Part shown: piece by piece, positions 25,994 to 41,000 of the stretch | Numbering within the stretch: position 1 is the first letter of the stretch | How the letters are laid out: each line of letters begins with the position of its first letter | Assembly: GCF_017562075.2 (NCBI RefSeq) | Contig: NC_054083.1 | Location: forward strand, 34,611,755-34,675,754 | Reading direction: 5' to 3' | DNA from: Anopheles merus | Taxonomy: Eukaryota; Arthropoda; Insecta; Diptera; Culicidae | DNA length: 64,000 nt | Translations under genes and position numbers: made by a program | The notes under the pieces: model-generated | What the model saw: only the letters and a program-made list of their open reading frames with translations | Databases searched by the model: none | Told to the model about the DNA's origin: nothing

Positions 25994-28900
25994 GTAAGTG
26001 TGTGTGTATGTGTGTTGTATGTGTGCAAAAACGAACGACGCTTACCGTACCGTGCACCGTGCGGAAGCCTGAAGATGATATATTTTCTTTTCACTTCCTT
26101 CCTTTCTTTCTCGCTCTCTCTCTCTCTCTCCCTCTCTTACTTTTGCCCGCGCAGCCAAATGTACCGGACCGGGTGAGCCGGGTCAGTGCCAAACGTTCGA
26201 CTATCGGTACCGGTTCGAGCAGACGATCAACAACTGTACGCAGTTCATCTGGGGCGGCTGCGGTGGCAATCTGCAGAACAATTTCGAAACGTACGAGCAG
26301 TGCATGCAGCAGTGTGCTAATGAAACACGTGAGTCTAACCCGGTGCCAGGGATTAGAGACCAGCTGCGCTGGGCCCTGACAGTATTCATCATCCGTATTC
26401 TCCCACCGTTGCTGCTAACTTCAAAGCATACTTTCACCACAATTGCAGCCAAAATGATAAGCCAAACAAACGAAACGGCAGCGAACGATAATACTAAAAC
26501 CCAAACCGTATTTCACCATACGCCCTGCCGAGCCAGAGATCGATCCGGTCAGATGATTCTAATTCCGTGTTTCCTTTCTTGTTCTCCCTCCAACAGAGAC
26601 GCCCCAACCGCCCGTCCCGCTAACGACCACGGTCGATCCGTCCTCGACGAGCGTCCGCACCCAGACGCAGGAGGCATGGTCGCTGCACTCGTCCAGCAGC
26701 ACGCTCGCCCCCGTGCCGGACGAGCTCCGGGGGTCCGAGCTGACGTTCAAGGAGACGGGCTACGAGAAAACGTTCATGTTTGCCAAAAACAACACCTTCA
26801 TCCAGATGGACGGTGAAACCATCCAGACGTTTCAGCTCAGGTAAATACTAAGCCGACGCCGTCAACGGTATTAGCGCCTCCGGGCGCTCGGCCCTCCGAT
26901 GCAGCAAAGCCTGCCTCGCAACATGGGCGGAGCGGATTACTTTATTGAGTGGTGGGTAAGCCCTTTTGGTAAAATCGAAAGACGCAACTATTTCATTATT
27001 TGACCACTCGCTGCCTACGGTTGCGGAGAAGTTTTGTTAGCAAATGGATGGGGAAAAAACGGGGTGCATTATTGGTCGGGCACATGGTACAAGTGTAGAA
27101 ATAGCAGCTGTCTTGATCAAATGGAACAGGACCAGCAAATTGTGTATGGGGACGAAAGCAGTTGGCAAACATTTCCTATTTACTACATTAGTTTGCTTCA
27201 ACTGGTATACGTAGAGATTAACACTGACGGGCTAGCCAAGCGCCTAAAGGTATGCTTAATAGTGATTTTAGCAATGTTTTCGAAGTAGCTTTAATAAGAA
27301 AATAATTTTATAGTTTAGAAAAGAAAGAGTTTAGAAACAAACCATAAAATATATTTATGTACCCTATCTAATAACAAAAGCAATACACACAAAGTAGGTA
27401 AGAGGTTATCTTGGAATACAATAAATTTACAAGACGCATACGATTCTAGAAATAACTTGCTCTTATTACCAAACGCCTAAATGTATGCAATTTGCTATCG
27501 AAAAGAAGTTTGTTAAGGTTTAAGCTTTAACTTTTCAAGATGATGAAAAGTTTACTAACAGAAATTGCTCTGTGATATTTACTTAGCATCTATTGGGACG
27601 CAATATTTTGTTTTACTTTCTCATTATATTGCGGTTACCTTTTATAAATGGTATGTAGACAGCACTTGTTTTCAATATGTAGCACAGTTTAAAAATAAAA
27701 ATTAGCATAAATCTAGGCGCTCAACAAAATTGAAGACAAGGTCCAAAAATTGCCCTTTGATTGGCTCAGGACTACATTTTTGTACATTTAATATGTGTTG
27801 ATGATGGTTGTTGGGTGAATTATTTGTAATTATTTACTAGCTATATTTACCGTATAAAATCGTGTTCGAAAAATACTATAAATGTTGCTAATATTGCCAA
27901 ATTGCATAGCTTCAGGCGCTTTTAACACAGCAGGATTAATGATGCGAAACAAATGCTCCATTTAAAAACGCAAAAGCAAAATATCCAATGAGCTCAAAAG
28001 AACTCTCTCCGTTTAATCACATCCCCAGCCCATCCTTAACCTCAACACCATAAACCAATCAACCTTCGGTTAGCTGTCGTTCATCTCGTCTATCCAACGC
28101 CTCCCTGGATCAAAGAGCACAACACACAGTAAAATCATTCCCATTTCCCAACGTACCTTCAAGCGTCTGGTGCGCTTCACTTTTCATCTCATTAATATAT
28201 CGATCCAAAATTTCTCGTGTTCCTCAAGCTCCAAAAGCCCACCTGTTACGCGTATGTACATTTTTCACTCTAAATTGAAGCTCATGCAGTGTCAGTTACA
28301 AAAAAAACAAGGCTCAACACTCTTCATTTCTTTTTTTTTTTTGCACTAAACGCTACAAGCCTTCACTCGGTACAACCATCTACTTGATCCATGCACCTGA
28401 CGTTGCTGGTTAAGCATACTCACTCCCTCAATCGCTGTGCTATCAAGAACCAAGGCAAACGCCCAAAAAAAGCACAAACACACACACGCACACACACACT
28501 GTGCCGATCAAACAACACAAAGAGCCTCAGTAGACAGGGGAGCAGTAGATCCGTTCCGTTCAACGGCGGCTGGCCCCAGAAACTCATCCCCTCAACGATG
28601 AGCTTCTCGCTTATGGTGTGCTTAATTAATTTTTGCCCCATTTCTTCCCCCCCGTTTTTTTTTCACTACCCGCCAGGCTGTGCCGGGAGATCTCGTTCCA
28701 GTTTCGGACGCGGCTACCGCACGGGCTGCTCGTGTATCACAACGTCAAGACGCCCGCCGGTGTCAAGCTCGATCCGTACGCGCTGTACGTGATCGTGGAG
28801 AAGGGCCAGCTGAAGGTGGTGCACGTGTTCGGGAACCACTCGACCAGCGTCACGGTCGGCGAAGGGCTCAACCGGGACGAGTGGCACAGTGTCATGGTAA

Positions 28901-31900
28901 GTTGCGAGCCACAGAACACGATGGTTTCGGTACAAGAGAGAAAAAAACTATATACACATAAGTACCTAGCTATCACACAACTGCTCCATCATCATCATCA
29001 TTGAGCTCATCTCCTTCATCATCCCATCATCCGGCTAGTCATACACACAGTATCCTTTCGGAAAGGAACATCCGAATGTACTGCTAACCCCTCTCCAGAG
29101 AAGATATGAAGCGGACGGTTGGAACAAATTGGAAGCAAAATGTCCAATCGTCTCTCTCTGTACCATCGTACCAACTAGCTGCCCACTTGCTGGACGGTGG
29201 AAGCGATCCGTAAGTGGGTTGTTTTGTCCAACGGTACCCTCTCCTAATAGATCCTTATCTAATCTCTGTCGAAAAAAAAAAAACATTCCCACACACTCTC
29301 CACACTTGCTTCTTTGGGAGTCTGAACAACTAGAGTTCGTCAAAAATTTACCAAACATCGTGTGGGTGGCAGGTTGCCGCTACCGGAAAGCACATTCGAT
29401 ACGCACCGTTTCCGAACTGGATGAGTGGGATTTTTGTTCCTTCTTCTACCCCATCGAATGATGAGTTTTGTGTGCTGCTGCTAGAAGCGGCATCTTTACA
29501 TCCTACCCTTGCCACGGAGCTGATAGGAAATCCATCATTCTCTGGGATCCCAGCTACTACACGTGTGCGGAAGCCCACAAAACACTAGCAGGCAGTGGAG
29601 CGTAGCAGGCCACAACATAATAATTTCCTCCCAAAATGCTAGCTACAACCGCCACCAAACCCGAACGTGCTTTTAATTGGAAGCTTTGCCATAAAGCTTG
29701 ATTGCATTTGTGCCTTGTGCATTGTGCATGTAGCAGCCATATGTAGGCTTTCTCTGTGCATTGTTGCGAGCCGTCGTTGCGAATGCTGAGAAAGTGTGTC
29801 AATTTGGAGGTAAATTAAAAGACTTCCATCATGAAGAGCTGCCCTTGACGAGTTGATTTTCAACCCACTCACTCTTATGACAATATGACTGAAACATACG
29901 ATACACGTTGCGTTCTTGGAAGGTAGGTCTTCTTTGCAGAAAGGAAGAACTACATGCCACCACAACCACAAAAAAGGAGTTGGAAAGGTGATAATTAAAT
30001 TCCGATCTCTGAAGCATCTTCCTGTTTGACAAAACCACTCCGTTCAAAAATACAACCCCACACTCTTTCTCTCTCACACACACACACACACACATACACA
30101 AAAGATCGCAAGGGATGTTCCCAGAACGTACCCTTTGAAGATTGCAGGAACATTAAGGGAAAAAAAACCTCATCTTCAAACATATAGCAAACGGGTCGGA
30201 TAGGGAGAGGTTTCGTGCAGCTTCAGGCACCCGCTATCATCCATCCATCATGCCATCGAGCACGCTACACACGCAGACGGTAAAAGTTGTTTTGCTGTTT
30301 ACTAGCCTTGCTTGCCAACATCATCCTTCCTGTTTGTGTGCTAGGTAAGGGAGCGAACAGATCCCACTTTCAGCCGGGCTTGGGGCGGAAGTATCGTACG
30401 CACGAGCCGCTTGCCTGCAGACTCACTTGAGACAGGTACAGGTGGCGCACAAGGGCGTGCTTTATGATACGCGCCCTATGTGTTTGCTATTGAAGAATGG
30501 CGCTGGAATTGAATGTGGTATAGAGTTGGGAGATGAAGAAAAAAAGAACCCCCACAAAAACACACAGTTTAAACATCCACGCTTGCTGCAAAGGCAGACA
30601 CGGCATACAACACGTATCAATATGCGTGTGCGTAGCCGGCAGCTCTAAGACGATGGACGAAAACAGCCCATGACGTCAGAGTGGGTGTCTATTTTCTCGC
30701 AGTTGCTAAGATTTGTTTTGTCTGAGTGGGTTGTTAAGATTCATGTTTGCTGCTTAAAGCCTCCGAGAGCGTGTTTCCAAATCGGTGGCGTTTTTTTTTC
30801 TTATTGCACATTGCATGACTTCAGGCGCTTTGCTGTCCATCGGTAATTGGTCCGCCTGAAGGTATGCAAAGCGCTCGTCAGAAGATGCTTTTTTCTACAA
30901 AATTTTGCAGCAGACATGCCCCATGTGGTACACCCCATCGATTAGTGGCAATTAAAGCATCATTACAAATTTTCACCATCCTCACCCTTGCAGTCATTAG
31001 CATTAGCTTGTCTGTGCATTGGTTAACAAATGAGATGGATCAGGGGGGGGGGGGAGGGGTGATGAAAATCACACCCGAAAAGGAGCTTCCCCCAGCATCG
31101 CCGACCGGCTAGCTAATGGCACCATAATGATAACGAACCCGTTTCCCTGAAAATCCCTTTCGCAAAACCTCAATCAAATCAACATCACCAGCACCTATCC
31201 GCTGGCACCTTCCCGTAATTAGTCTAGTGCGTTTGCCATCTTGCTACAATACATCTTTTTTTTCCACATCTCTCCTTCGCTTCAGGTACGCATCGATGTG
31301 CACGGCGCTCGACTGATAGCCCGCGTCGACAACAACAAGGAGGAGGTGTACCTAAAGGGATTAAATCACGAAACCAATTATGGCGTATCCATCAACCTGA
31401 TGTCGGTCGTGCTCGTCGGTGGTGAGTAGTTGCGCTGGCGCGTTATGACGGCGCCTTTCCTTCAAAGTCACTTGAAAATCGCTGCGTCACATCAGAACTG
31501 TCTTTAGCATCGGGGGACAGCAAGCGGGGGGATGCGCGGGTTGGTTGATTCTCACAGCATTTCCCCAAAAACCGCAAAACCGATCGTTAGGGAAAATCGA
31601 GACGGCTTTCGGTTTCTTTTTGTTCGGTTGGCAGAGACGAGAGCCGTCCTGGAAAGCCAGCTTTGACGCAACCGTAAGAGCCGGGAGAGATTATTTGCCT
31701 GCAGCTCGTAGAAGCAGTTTGTTTACTTCACAAACACACACACACACACACACACACATGACTTTCTTAGTACGTTTCGATGTATAGTCTGTACAGTCCT
31801 CAGCTTCAAAAGCAGCAAATGAATTGGCTTCCGTGGGTAATGTAATCGTTTGCAACGAGCTGAGAAGGAGCGTCTTTCATGGGCTAATGCATGTCAAGTG

Positions 31901-34900
31901 TAGCAATTTCTTCTTGCCGTTCGTTGAATACATTTTAACGATCGTCAAACGGCGCCGTTCGGAAGCGTACGAGGTACAATTGCAAAGCTTTTCCGCAGAA
32001 CTCGACACGAAAATTAACCGCAATTTCGTAATTGAAGTTTCGTTTTGAGCGTTGCGGGTTGTCTTCTTCTTTTATCTGTCACACACCTAACGAGACAGTA
32101 TGCTGCTGTAAATTTAATGCAATTCGTGCTGTTTTGTTAAGGATTTTTGATGAAAAACATGATTTTTTGGAAAGAAATTAAGTGTAATAAATGTAACAAA
32201 ACGCCTACATGTATACTTTCTGCACTACAAAATCACGTTAAAATAACGTTTTATCAATTTCACCTACTAAAATTAGAACAAAACGTTGCGGTTCATTGAC
32301 ATTTTCATCATTTCTTGCAAGTTACATTTGCCTGTTAAAGTTTCACGTCATAATGTTCACTTATGTATAAAGTGAACTTATTCATAATACTTAATACTTA
32401 TCCATCATCAATGGCATCTGCAAATACTTCTCAAGTTAAATGATTCCTATTGAACAGTTGTAAATGTTGCTTCACTCCCTTACCAAAACTTCAAACTTCC
32501 AGCCCAAAAACCACTCCTTCAAAAAACAATTGATTCAAATGCAAATGAACTAAACACACTCTGCGGGGTCAGAAAACTTGCTCCTTGCTCTTTTACAGCA
32601 CACTACTCATCCTGCGAAGTGAAGATTTATGTTCCGGCTCCCGAAACAATACCGATTGAACACCGCTATGGACAATCGTCTTTCCTTGCAGTCTTTCCGC
32701 CCTTCCGGCACCGCAAGATCGAGTCTTAGTGCGGCCAAAACTGTTACTTATTGTTTATGGCTTCCGATTTCTCACCTCGCTCTGGCCGCACGCTACGCCA
32801 TGCCGTGCCGATACCATACACTGCCACAGACCAGCAGTATCCACGGCAGCAGCAGCAGCAGCAGGACCAACTTTTCGATCTGTTCCCCACATGTGTCCAT
32901 TAAAATTAATTTTCTCAACCCTTTTTCCCTGTACTCTGCCCGGTGCCAGAGCTAACATCTGGGGCCGGGCAGGGCCAACTTTCTCAAGAGATTAGAATAA
33001 ACTTCCGTTGTCCCAATAAAAACGTCACCAGACCCACAGAGACCGGGAGGGCTTACGCTTCTGTACGGTTCCTATCGCACCGGTCACATACATCCTCGCT
33101 GTTTCGGCTTACTTTCTGCCCCCGCTTACCGGGCGAGCCATACTTCCGCTTCCGCTGGCGATTCAATTATCAAGTTGACCTCGTACCATCGGTACGGAAA
33201 TGCAACGAGCACGTAGCGCGCTTGGAGACACACACACACACACGTATACACTTGCACAGAGCACATTGTTCATTATTGTGCTTGGCAACGATTAATTCAA
33301 ATCATCACACACTCGGTCACGAATTTGGCCAACACACTGAACCGTCCGCCCGGTTGATAGCATGATAATAGGCTACCTCTGGGGCCAGCTAGCTTTTGGG
33401 GACAGTTTAGTCCTGACTTGTGTCTTTGCCGGTAGCCAAAACTTTATCTAGATGCATGAACCTTCTAGAGTTCAGTTTGATTCAAATGGAAAGATGCTGA
33501 TGTATTCCTTAAAGAATGCTCTAAATAGGTTTAGTATGAATAGTTGGATTAATTTGATATTTTAAATCATTTCATCATTCTTATTTTGCTGTTTCTTTGA
33601 TTCCTCAGCAAACAATAGTTAAAATATTATCTATGAAATCTCTCAAATGTATGATATCTTACAGGGTTTTCAATGATATCATTGACATGTTCAGCGAGTT
33701 GTTGATTCGTTCGAGTTGACTCTTTCAGCGAGATATTGAATCATTCGGAAGCAGGTCTCGCTGCAGAAACCCTGTAAAATACTTTTAAAACAGATGAATG
33801 CATATAAAAACGCCTAAATATATGCAATTACAACCACATGTGAAGCGTTTTGAAGAGTTAAATTCAAATACGCCTGGAAGTATGCAACATGTTTCACAAT
33901 TTCACGTTTTTATATATATTTTACCTTGTTTTGAAGAGTTTGTTATGAAAACTACATTTTTAATACATATTACGGCTATTAAATTGAACTGTCAGCGAAG
34001 CATTCTATTTCAAAGTATCCCTATAACAAAGCGGATACCGAATATGGAATACTGATTGTAGTTAACCTGGTTTAGAAATATTTATATTCAGAAGGGACGG
34101 CTTTGCCGTATTTCTGTGGTTTAGAGCTATGATTGTAAGTTTATAAATCATATAGTTTTTGAAAAAGGTACAAAATTGCCGCATCTTTGTAGTTTTATCG
34201 TTCTGGAACGTTTTTTAAGTTGAGCTTCTTTAAGGTTTAAAATGAGCAAAAGTATGAAAGTAGTATAAAATTAATACGCAAATATAAGCTTCAACACACT
34301 CCAAAGCACCACTAAGGAAGGGAGCATGTTGTCTTTCCACGTTTTTAACTTCATTTTTTATTTCGCCCAAATCGTCGTCCTAGATTCGTTTCAGACAACC
34401 CAATATACCCATTGCCTTCCCTTTAAGTAGAACAATATTTCTATTCCCATTCTTTATCGAGACACAATTCGAAAAGACACCAGCCTTACATCAGCTAAAA
34501 CCCCCATCTGGAACACTCACTCAGTGCGCCACAGTAGCCGAAAAGCCTTCAGCATGCTCGACAACCTTCATCGGCTCATCCATCTCGGCCGGAACCAGCC
34601 GCCACCACCACCCTCCATTCATTTCTTCTCGCTTTACTTCTCGCAATCGGATAAGCCTATCGCAAAGTCGCAAATGGGGAGAACCCGGCTTGTCCCCCAT
34701 CAGAAGCTTGTTGAGGAGTACAAGGGTTTATGTCGCCCATTCCATCCACCCACCAAAACACAACCTTGTCATTCCCAAAAGCGGGAGCACCGTACGGAAA
34801 GCTGCCGCCGAGATGGGTGAGAGCCGTTCCCGAGAAAAGGCGCCCTTAATCTTCGATAAGATTGATGGTGACGGTTATGTTGTGTTATGGGTGGCGATGA

Positions 34901-34959
34901 AAATCATGCACCAGGGTACACTCTCTGTTTCAAGTCCCTACCGACTGCGAGTCCGGCTG

Positions 34960-35021
<62 letters not shown>

Positions 35022-38000
35022 TTGGTGCAAAAACTTTGTCGACCAATGTCGGCCGGCCGGAGCACAGTGCAAAACATTGATACGATTTTCACGCCACGCC
35101 GAACGATAAATGAGCTGTGATTAGGATATAGGGGAATGGGACGAAAGCACGCAGCTGGAAATGGAAAGACTTTCCGCCGGCCGTGGCCGTTTGCCACCGC
35201 CGCCGCCGTGTACAAATGATTTGTGGCTTGTGTAATGATGTGTTTAGGGTGCGCGCTCGTGTGTGAATTGGCAAAAGTGCTTCTTGTCGGCGGCGCAATT
35301 GCCTTACTTCGTCCGTACGGTTCCAAACCGATTTGTCAATCGGAGCTTTTTTCGCCCGATTTTAATGCCTAGCCGCTTGGAAGTCGCTTGCCTTGGAGGT
35401 GAAGCAGGGATTTTGGCAAAATTGGGCCCACACCATCGAATGCTCACGAAAGCAAGTGTTTTCCGAAAAACGTTAATACTGCTTAAATTCATTAGTGTCT
35501 TAGTGTACAAACAAATCACTCAGAACGCTCCCAAATTCTCAACGCGAATTGATTTCTGCGCTGTGTTCCAATTTGTACGCTCTTCTTCATACACGAGCAC
35601 GCCAAGCAGAAATTGAACTTTTGACACACTGATCTATTTATCATCCACGGAGACCGCTCCCCCCGCTTCCATTACTGTCAAGATAAGAATCTCGAGGTAC
35701 ACTCAAACAAGGAACCTATCTTTTTCTTTCTCTCATGCCCGACAGGACTCAGCTCGGAAGAGAAGCTGCACGGTGTGAAGTACATCATTGAGTCGTTTGT
35801 CGGCTGCATCCGGAACGTGGTGCTCAGCTCGGGCAAGGCCGCCTCGGACCTGCTCCCGATAACGCCCCTGATCGCGACCAAGCACGAGAACGTCAAGGAG
35901 GGCTGCCGGAACAAGTGCCACTCGCGGCAGAATCTCTGCTTTACCGGGTCGCGCTGCATCAATCACTACTATGACATCTCGTGCGATTGCTTCGGCACCA
36001 AGTACGAGGGTGAACACTGTGACATCTACAGTGAGTGTCGGAGCGCGTTGAAGCTAATTTCGAAAGCACAAAACTAACGCAAAACTCATCGCAAACTTTT
36101 CAGCCGCCACTGTATTAACGCTGCGAGGTTCGAGCTACGTGTCCTACCGCATCTACGACTGGAAGGATCGGGTACACTCGCCCATCACCCGCATCAGCAT
36201 GCTGTTCAAGACAAACTACGACGATTCGGCCCTGTTCTACGCGAGTGGTGAATCGCTGAAGCCGCAGTACATTGCTGCCTCCATCATGAACCACTCCGCC
36301 TACATTGAGATGGACTTTGGCGATGGTGTTATGAGCGCAACGCTCGGCCAGGACCTAACCCGCCACTACTGGCACAATCTCACCATACTGCACGAGCACG
36401 ACAAGGTGATCGCCATCCTGGACGATCACGTGCGCATCCTGGACCTGCTCGGACCGATCCACAACCTGCTGTTCGATCCGGAAATTTACTTCGGCGGCGG
36501 TCCGAACCTGAGCAAGCGGAAGGGCCTTGCCTCGAGCAACAACTTTGTCGGCTCGCTCAAGTACGTCTTCTACAACGACGTGTCGGTGCTGTTCGAGCTG
36601 AAGAAGGGCAACCCGAAGGTGCACTATATCGGCGTGCTGCAGGAGGAGTTCTACGAGGCGAACGTGGAGGTGATACCGATCACCTTCTCGTACGCCAAAT
36701 CCCACATCTGGTGGCCGATGAACAATCCCGACACGCTGTCGCTCAAGTTCGACTTCAAGAGTAGCAAAGCGACCGCCGTCCTCGCGTACAGTGAGGTGAA
36801 GACGAGCGAAGGGAACGGATTTTGGGAGGTAAGCTTTCGAGGCGGAAAGGGAAGGAGCGATAAAACCAACAACTAAATGTCCCCCTCAGCTTTTTGGGAG
36901 TAAGAAATTGAACGAAATTCAACCATTCAGCCAGAAACACTTCAAACCACAAACACACAGCTTTCTACTGGGAAAAGGGGGGTTGGAATTTAGGGTCGGT
37001 TCTTCGCTTCTTCCTAGGAAGGAATCTCACAAATTGCAAAAACACGCGGGACCGAGAGGAGGGCGGTTGCGATAAAGGGAAATCTGTTCACCGAGTTATC
37101 CAAAAACGGTGTGTGGAAAAATTGAATTTGCCATTTTTCCCTCCTGTGCGGAGCAGAGCACCAAACCTTGCGGTATTGCGGTAAGATGATCCGGACATCA
37201 CACTCACACGCATGATTGCATGTGATAATCTCGCATACCAGGGGGCCTCTGATTCCGGGTGGTTTTGTTGCTTTTGCCTGGAGCTTCCAAGCACACGGCA
37301 CACTACCAAGAATTGGTAACGTCTCGGGTTCGGGGTGGCAAATGTTGCTACGGATGGGTATCTTTACCACCAGCAACCAAACCAACACCATTCCGGCAAA
37401 AGTGTCACCTTTCTTGCTCTTTGGCATCGCCGTGGGTGGTAACCGAAAGCCTCCATGGCAGGCCGAAGGTAAGGGTGTTTTGATTTTTGAGGGAAGAAAG
37501 TTTTTTAATATCTACCATGTCTCGGTAAGGCTTTAATCCTTTCTCCGCTGAACGTTTGGCTTTGTTTGCTCAAAGGAACAGTTTTTGGGGGGCGACATTC
37601 TAGGTCCGTTGTATGGAAAAAATGATCCCAATAATGGTACCAATAATGAAGACATTACACCCTGCACTTAAATAGTATAATATAATGTTAAATACACTCC
37701 CCCTACACAGCTCCGTTTAGCCACCGACCGGCTCAGCTTCGATCTCTGCCCGGACGTGAAAAGCAACGTCACCCACACGACGTACATTCGCATCGAAAAC
37801 CCAACCTCCTGGCACTCGATTCAGCTGACGTACGAGCGGAACGACATCAAGTTCGCCGTAGACTATCGCCACTCGGTCACGCAGATGTACGGACTTTCCT
37901 TCAACATTGGCGATAAGCTCATCATCGGCAGCAGCTTGAAAGCGGCCGCATCCGGTCTGGTCGGTTGTTTGCGGGACCTCAAAATCAATGGTGTCGAAAT

Positions 38001-41000
38001 TGAGCCACGCTATCTGGTGAAAAGTGAGCGGGTGGTGGGCGATGTTTCGCTCGACAACTGCAAGTACGTGGATCCGTGCAAGAAGCCCAACACCTGCGAG
38101 CATGGTGGCAAGTGTGCGGTAAAGGATGACGGTATCATCTGTGACTGCAAGGACACGGGCTACATTGGCAAGAATTGCCATTTTACCAAGTTCCGCAAGA
38201 CTTGTGAGGAGTTGGCGTTGCTCGGCTACTCCAAGTCGGACGTTTACTCCATTGACATTGACGGGAATGGGGTGTTTCCACCGGCGAGGGTCAAGTGTGA
38301 CTTTCAGAGTTTGGCAAACGCGACCAAAACGATCGTGGAGCACAACTTGCCGTCGCAGGTCGATGTGCGGTCGGCGACAGATGAGGACTTTAGCTTTAAC
38401 ATACAGTACCGGGAGTTTAGTGCGGAGATGCTGCAGGAGCTGATCTCGCATTCGCTGTACTGCACGCAGTACATTAAGTACGATTGCATCAAGGCACCGC
38501 TGGAGCTGCATTCGTCCACGTGGTTTAAGTCGTCCAGCAATAACAACACGGTGGATTCGCTTGGAGAGGTTAAAAGGTAACTTAATCATCAAGTAGCACT
38601 CATCTCATGATCGTAATTGAAAATGCTACCCTTTGCCATCTTCACAGAGGTACATGCCCGTGTGCGATAGGGAAGAATTGTGAGGATTTGAACCATTCCT
38701 GCAACTGCGATGCCAATCTCAACCGCTGGCTGTCGGACGAAGGATACTACAAGGAGCCACCGAATCTTGGCATCACGCAGATGTACTTCCTGCAGCAGAA
38801 AAACCTTGACGAGGAGTCACAGGGTCGGGTCACACTCGGACCACTGGAATGTGTGGAAACAAGTAAGATGTTACATTTCCAACTCAATCTCCTCTTGCCT
38901 TGATGCTCTAATCTTTCCTCTCATGCATAGATACCCAAAAGTATGTCGTCACATTCACCACCTCTCAGTCGTACATTGAGGTGCCCGGATGGCGCAAGGG
39001 TGACATTGCGTTCTCCTTCCGCACGACCGGCGAAAAAGCTATTCTGCTCTTCCAGCCGCCGATTCGGTCCAACTACCCATCGTTCATGGTGGCGTTGACC
39101 GGTGACTACCAGCTGACGTTTAACTTTACGCTCAACACTGGCACACCGAAGACGCTGGTGATCGACACAAACCGGAAGCTGAACGGTGGCGAGTGGCACA
39201 AGATCTGGATCGATTACAACGAGCATCATGTGCGGTTTATGATCAACACCGATACGCGCATGGTGGATCTGCAGCCGGAGGAAGAGTTTGGACCGTTCGA
39301 GGGCAGCATGTTTATTGGAGGCGCTCCAACGTACGTAGTAACAGGCTTCAAACATAGCAAGAAGATAATTCATCATGTCGTTCCTTTCCACCTCCAGGGA
39401 AATCTCTAAGAAGTACACCGTTAAGCAAGGGCTCATCGGTTGCTTCCGCGGGCTGGTCGTGAACGGAGAGATCCTCGACATCTACAGCTTCATGTCGGTA
39501 CATCTGTCTGAAATCATTAAAGACTGCAAGCCGTCCTGTGTACCGAATCCTTGCAAGAACGGTGCCTACTGTCGAGAGCTGTGGAGTACGTTCGAGTGCG
39601 TCTGCCAAAACCGGTGGGCTCATCTGGGACAGCACTGTGAGACAAGTAGGTGGCGAGAATGATCAAAAGCAAGAGTGATCCTGCACCTAAAACCTTCTTT
39701 TTTTTTGGGGTTTCAGACATCAACGAAGATGCGCTAACGTTCATCAGTCGTGAATCTTATCTGAAGCGCAACTACCTGTCCGACCCGGAGGATATGCGCG
39801 ATGAACGGGAAAAGCTGCGCGCCATCCTGAACTCCTCGCTGCTGGTAAACCTGCGCACGTACGATAGGCACGCGTTCGTACTGTACGCAAACGATCACTA
39901 CAACAACTTCATCCACCTGTACCTGACCGACCAAAGTGAGATGGTGTATCTGTACAACTATGGCAGTGATATCGTGAACCTAACTATCGAGCACAGCGAG
40001 CTAAACAATGCGCGAAGCATTCAGGTGGCGGTGATACGCACGGAAACGAACACTACGCTGTACGTGAACGAGAAGAACGTGACGGTGGAGCGTGGTTTTC
40101 TCCTGCTCGACGAGTACTCCAACAAACCGTGGACCAATCCGGAGCTTGGTAGGAAGAATGCTTGCTTGAAATAAGCGGCAAAACATGACTTAACAATGAC
40201 TTTCCATTTGCAGAGGTACTGTCTCCGCATCGTCCACCGGCACCACCGACCGAGTACTTCCAGTTCAACATCGGTGGCTACGATCCGGCCAACCTGCTGC
40301 GCCCCAATCAAGACACGACGGAGCTAGAAGGGTACATCGGTTGCATTCGGGGACTTAAAATTGGAGAGAACCTTATCTCGCTGCGTGAAATGGCCACTCA
40401 AAACAATGCACACGGTGAGTTCTTGATGGGCGTATGGGAGCATGGGGAAAACTGAGCTTGCTATGGAATTTTACATATTGATTCTTACATTATTGTTTGG
40501 TTTTACTATGTACTAAAAATAATAAAAGATTTCAGATCATCAAATTAATATCCAAAATTTATAAAATAAATGTCGATGTGTTGCTCCGGCTAGCGTCATG
40601 TAAATTTGCCAACCACCTAATGTTCAAAACGGGCATAGAAGCTGGGCCAAAATCCAAATTTAGCAAAACATGCTTCTACTTCTTTTTCTTTTTTTTCTTC
40701 AATGAAAACAGAAAAAAATTGGTCATACAGGGTTTTCCAAGCCACTTTCGAATGTAAACATAATTATTCACTACCTACAAGATGTTTTTCAACAGATGTC
40801 AAATGAGGTATTTGCATCAATAAAAAATTTCAGTTTATACACACGATTTTCAATACACCACAAAGACCTGTCAAACTGAATCCAGCTTGGGGCGTGTTGA
40901 AAATCATGTGGAAGAACTGAAACATTAATGTGATGCAAATAAAACATTTGACAGCTGATGAAACACTTTTCGCAAGCAATGAACAAAATGTTGTAGACAT

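Larger units (their letters stand above)
31422..35745 (+). other. axo intron 5
   Basis: 4.3-kb intron, the largest in the gene. Contains (CA)n at about 31734-31758, three motif copies (32202, 33811, 33871), a small MITE (33659-33777) and (GT)27 at 34964-35017. Open frames at 32.6-33.4 kb have no domain and no partner splice sites. Confidence 0.7.

Noticed and set aside
37717..38592. 291-codon minus-strand frame
   Set aside because: It lies exactly opposite axo exon 8, whose frame encodes clear laminin-G and EGF motifs; a shadow caused by GC-biased third positions.
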